Shown piece by piece: positions 63,601-64,000 of a stretch of DNA of 64,000 bases; the stretch's first letter is position 1; every line of letters begins with the position of its first letter. Position numbers and translations under genes: made by a program. The notes beneath the pieces are model-generated. The model had not been told where the DNA came from. It worked only from the letters and a program-made list of their open reading frames with translations, and made no database searches. Location: positions 21,519,749 to 21,583,748 of the forward strand of contig NC_133237.1 in assembly GCF_040436345.1 (NCBI RefSeq), in the 5' to 3' direction. Origin of the DNA: Pagrus major. Its lineage: Eukaryota > Chordata > Actinopteri > Spariformes > Sparidae.

Positions 63601-64000
63601 AAGAGGGAGAGGATCTTTACAGCTGGGTGAGCACTGGCAAGAGTTGTGTTGCTAACTGAACTGCATTGCAATTTACATTATTACAGTCGTCCTCTCCCTG
63701 GCTCAAAGTTTAAGTGAAGCATTTGAAAATAAGCTGAAACTTCCATCTAAAATATTAAAAAAAAGTTGCAAAGTTTTGGGCCTAGTGACAATTGTCCTGT
63801 GATCAAATATGCTTTGAAACTGCAAACGAAAATGTCATCTGCAATTGAAGATTAATCCCTGTTTGATGTCTGTCTGGTGGAGACCTGTGATGGAAAGTGA
63901 GGAACTGCATGATAAAACTTGTGCTTGACAAACTGTTTTTGCTTCTTTCTTTTTTAGTCAGAATCTCAGGACCAAGTGTTTCTGCGTTGGACAACAGGAG
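57620..64000 (+). CDS. ints1: Integrator complex subunit 1, N-terminal half
   Basis: INTS1 is the largest scaffold subunit of the nuclear Integrator complex, which cleaves snRNA 3' ends and attenuates paused RNA polymerase II. 25 coding exons join in frame: 57620-57674, 57760-58050, 58135-58331, 58431-58568, 58644-58803, 58908-59013, 59115-59301, 59392-59537, 59618-59759, 59853-60029, 60113-60221, 60310-60430, 60594-60671, 60765-60922, 61166-61262, 61346-61437, 61533-61593, 61679-61876, 62021-62150, 62378-62557, 62740-62889, 62976-63155, 63249-63353, 63459-63626 and 63957-64000 (open at the edge). That is about 1156 of roughly 2190 residues. Landmarks are the start MNRPKPTTLRRPSAAKPSG, the NLS-like AKRPKL, EALCSLLRRDASINFKAKGN, DNVSRNLLRLLTATCGYKEA, RNPDFLLNIIQRQ and the acidic-then-basic DDDEGESKEQKAKKRQRQQK. 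It is a mostly helical repeat protein with no membrane segments. Introns are mostly 70-150 bp. Confidence 0.97.

Overview
The window is vertebrate nuclear DNA, most probably from a percomorph (spiny-rayed) teleost fish. It has short-intron, intron-rich genes with GT-AG splice sites, large AT-rich non-coding stretches, and several short interspersed repeat families of the kind common in fish. Four protein-coding genes are recognisable from exon translations that join in frame across consensus splice sites: psmg3 (+, proteasome assembly chaperone 3), tmem184a (+, seven-pass membrane protein), mafk (-, small Maf bZIP factor) and the first half of ints1 (+, Integrator subunit 1), which runs off the right edge. 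Human 7p22.3 carries INTS1-MAFK-TMEM184A-PSMG3 in the same relative order and orientation, so this is a conserved syntenic block. No exon of a further gene could be supported in the left 14 kb, where elfn1 regulatory DNA would be expected by synteny.

Layout. 1-14.16 kb: non-coding, with a LINE fragment, MITE-like repeats, a tandem repeat near 1.2-1.6 kb and a TG microsatellite. 14.16-17.1 kb: psmg3 with a CRE/ETS/TATA-type promoter, one non-coding exon and two coding exons. 18.1-38.5 kb: tmem184a with one non-coding exon, eight coding exons, long repeat-bearing introns and a ~1.5 kb 3' UTR. 38.5-43.2 kb: gap between the convergent 3' ends of tmem184a and mafk, with a hairpin MITE. 43.2-50.4 kb: mafk, two coding exons, an inferred first exon at 50.1-50.3 kb and a CRE-type Maf recognition element in its own promoter. 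50.4-57.0 kb: intergenic, with three structured repeats (a mosaic three-unit repeat, a GATTA-rich array, and a 34-bp module present three times that contains a CTCF-like core). 57.0-64.0 kb: ints1, 25 coding exons seen.

The four genes do not form a pathway; the block is kept by position, not by shared function. I found no system that I can claim is wholly new. The best leads are regulatory or structural: the repeated CTCF-like modules upstream of ints1, the possible mafk autoregulatory site together with a cluster of TGA(G/C)TCA sites in mafk intron 1, a 73-bp-stem inverted repeat in a tmem184a intron, and the mosaic repeats upstream of mafk. All conservation, expression and binding statements are inference from sequence alone.
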